A DNA stretch of 64,000 bases from Microvirga splendida (GTDB taxonomy: Bacteria > Pseudomonadota > Alphaproteobacteria > Rhizobiales > Beijerinckiaceae): the NCBI RefSeq assembly GCF_016427565.1, contig NZ_JAELXT010000008.1:110741-174740 (forward strand), in the 5' to 3' direction. Each line of letters starts with the position of its first letter. The stretch's first letter is position 1. Shown piece by piece: positions 63,765 through 64,000 of the stretch. The translations under genes were made by a program, and so were the position numbers. Under the pieces are notes generated by a model, which was not told where the DNA came from, did not search any database, and saw only the letters and a program-made list of their open reading frames with translations.

Positions 63765-64000
63765 TTACAGCGTATAGAGCCCGAAGTTGGCGGCCGAGAG
63801 CGCCAGCCCGGCCGAGAGCTTGGCAAACTGCACCTGCGCGATGCTGCCGGTGCCGTCCGCATCGTAGAACAGGCCTCCCGTGGCCTTGTCGTAGACGATG
63901 CGGTGGGACGAGGACGTGGCCGCTGCACCGGTCGTGAACGCCGTGCTCTTCAGCTCGGCATTCACATAGGTTAGCCCATCGCTGGTCTCGTAGATGTAAA
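63765..64000 (-). CDS. C-terminus of an RTX-like calcium-binding protein, cut by window edge
   Basis: The frame is open to the right edge, so only the last ~78 residues are seen. The end reads SSHRIVYDKATGGLFYDADG followed by an AQVQFAKLSAGLALSAANF-type stretch, the usual C-terminal pattern of secreted hemolysin-type/RTX proteins, which carry their type I secretion signal at this end. The rest of the protein, including any Gly-rich nonapeptide repeats, is outside the window. Confidence 0.72.
   Translation of the reverse strand, partial: YIYETSDGLTYVNAELKSTAFTTGAAATSSSHRIVYDKATGGLFYDADGTGSIAQVQFAKLSAGLALSAANFGLYTL

Overview
The window is GC-rich chromosomal DNA from an alphaproteobacterium, most likely of the order Hyphomicrobiales (Rhizobiales). 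I infer this from a short-form Psd paired with PssA, a class II DAHP synthase, an R-CimA-type citramalate synthase, a PleC-like histidine kinase, DUF2865, DUF1289 and CreA proteins, and several families of short palindromic intergenic repeats. A Microvirga or Methylobacteriaceae relative is plausible, but I cannot settle the genus from sequence reading alone. Genes are dense and mostly housekeeping. No gap between genes exceeds 300 bp, and I see no integrase, transposase, CRISPR array or prophage.

Layout. 1-8.7 kb: a collagen-like protein cut by the left edge, tRNA-Phe, yacG and maf, the phosphatidylethanolamine pair pssA-psd, an Atm1-type ABC exporter, a LysM protein, a LOG-family phosphoribohydrolase and a DMT-type permease. 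8.7-15.5 kb: cimA with a GNAT gene, cysS, and several small secreted proteins. 15.7-26.2 kb: an ABC-2 transporter pair, gltX, a secreted alpha/beta hydrolase, nadE, a 27-residue membrane protein, class II DAHP synthase, a GSU2403-type nucleotidyltransferase and glutathione reductase. 26.4-35.9 kb: a complete tctCBA tricarboxylate transporter, a soluble double-PAS chemoreceptor, a GAF-HTH fusion, rpiA, gph, tRNA-Val and an L,D-transpeptidase. 36-48 kb: moaA, an amino-acid-binding protein, a beta-hydroxyacid dehydrogenase, a caspase-like protein lacking its catalytic cysteine, an enoyl-CoA hydratase, a uracil-DNA-glycosylase-like protein, a LysE exporter, divergent cobT/cobS and a retropepsin-like protease. 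48-64 kb: dusA, two orphan genes (phospholipase A2-like and DnaB-like ATPase), ybaK, a purine-catabolism block (xdhA-xdhB-xdhC-guaD-ureE), glyoxalase, pepN, a PleC-like kinase, and the C-terminus of an RTX-like secreted protein at the right edge.

How genes work together. pssA and psd make phosphatidylethanolamine. guaD deaminates guanine to xanthine, XdhAB oxidises xanthine to urate, XdhC loads the sulfurated molybdenum cofactor whose synthesis needs MoaA, and UreE would supply nickel to a urease encoded elsewhere. tctCBA forms one transporter, with a terminator-like hairpin between tctC and tctB that could set the excess of binding protein. cobT and cobS close the nucleotide loop of cobalamin.

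The most unusual items are the cysteine-less caspase-like protein with an Arg-rich tail, the phospholipase A2-like gene beside a stand-alone DnaB-like ATPase, a palindromic repeat in frame inside xdhB, a cluster of four TGTTGAAA boxes at the nucleotidyltransferase gene, and a perfect 24-bp hairpin at 32.2 kb. I did not find a clear multi-gene novel defence or mobile system.
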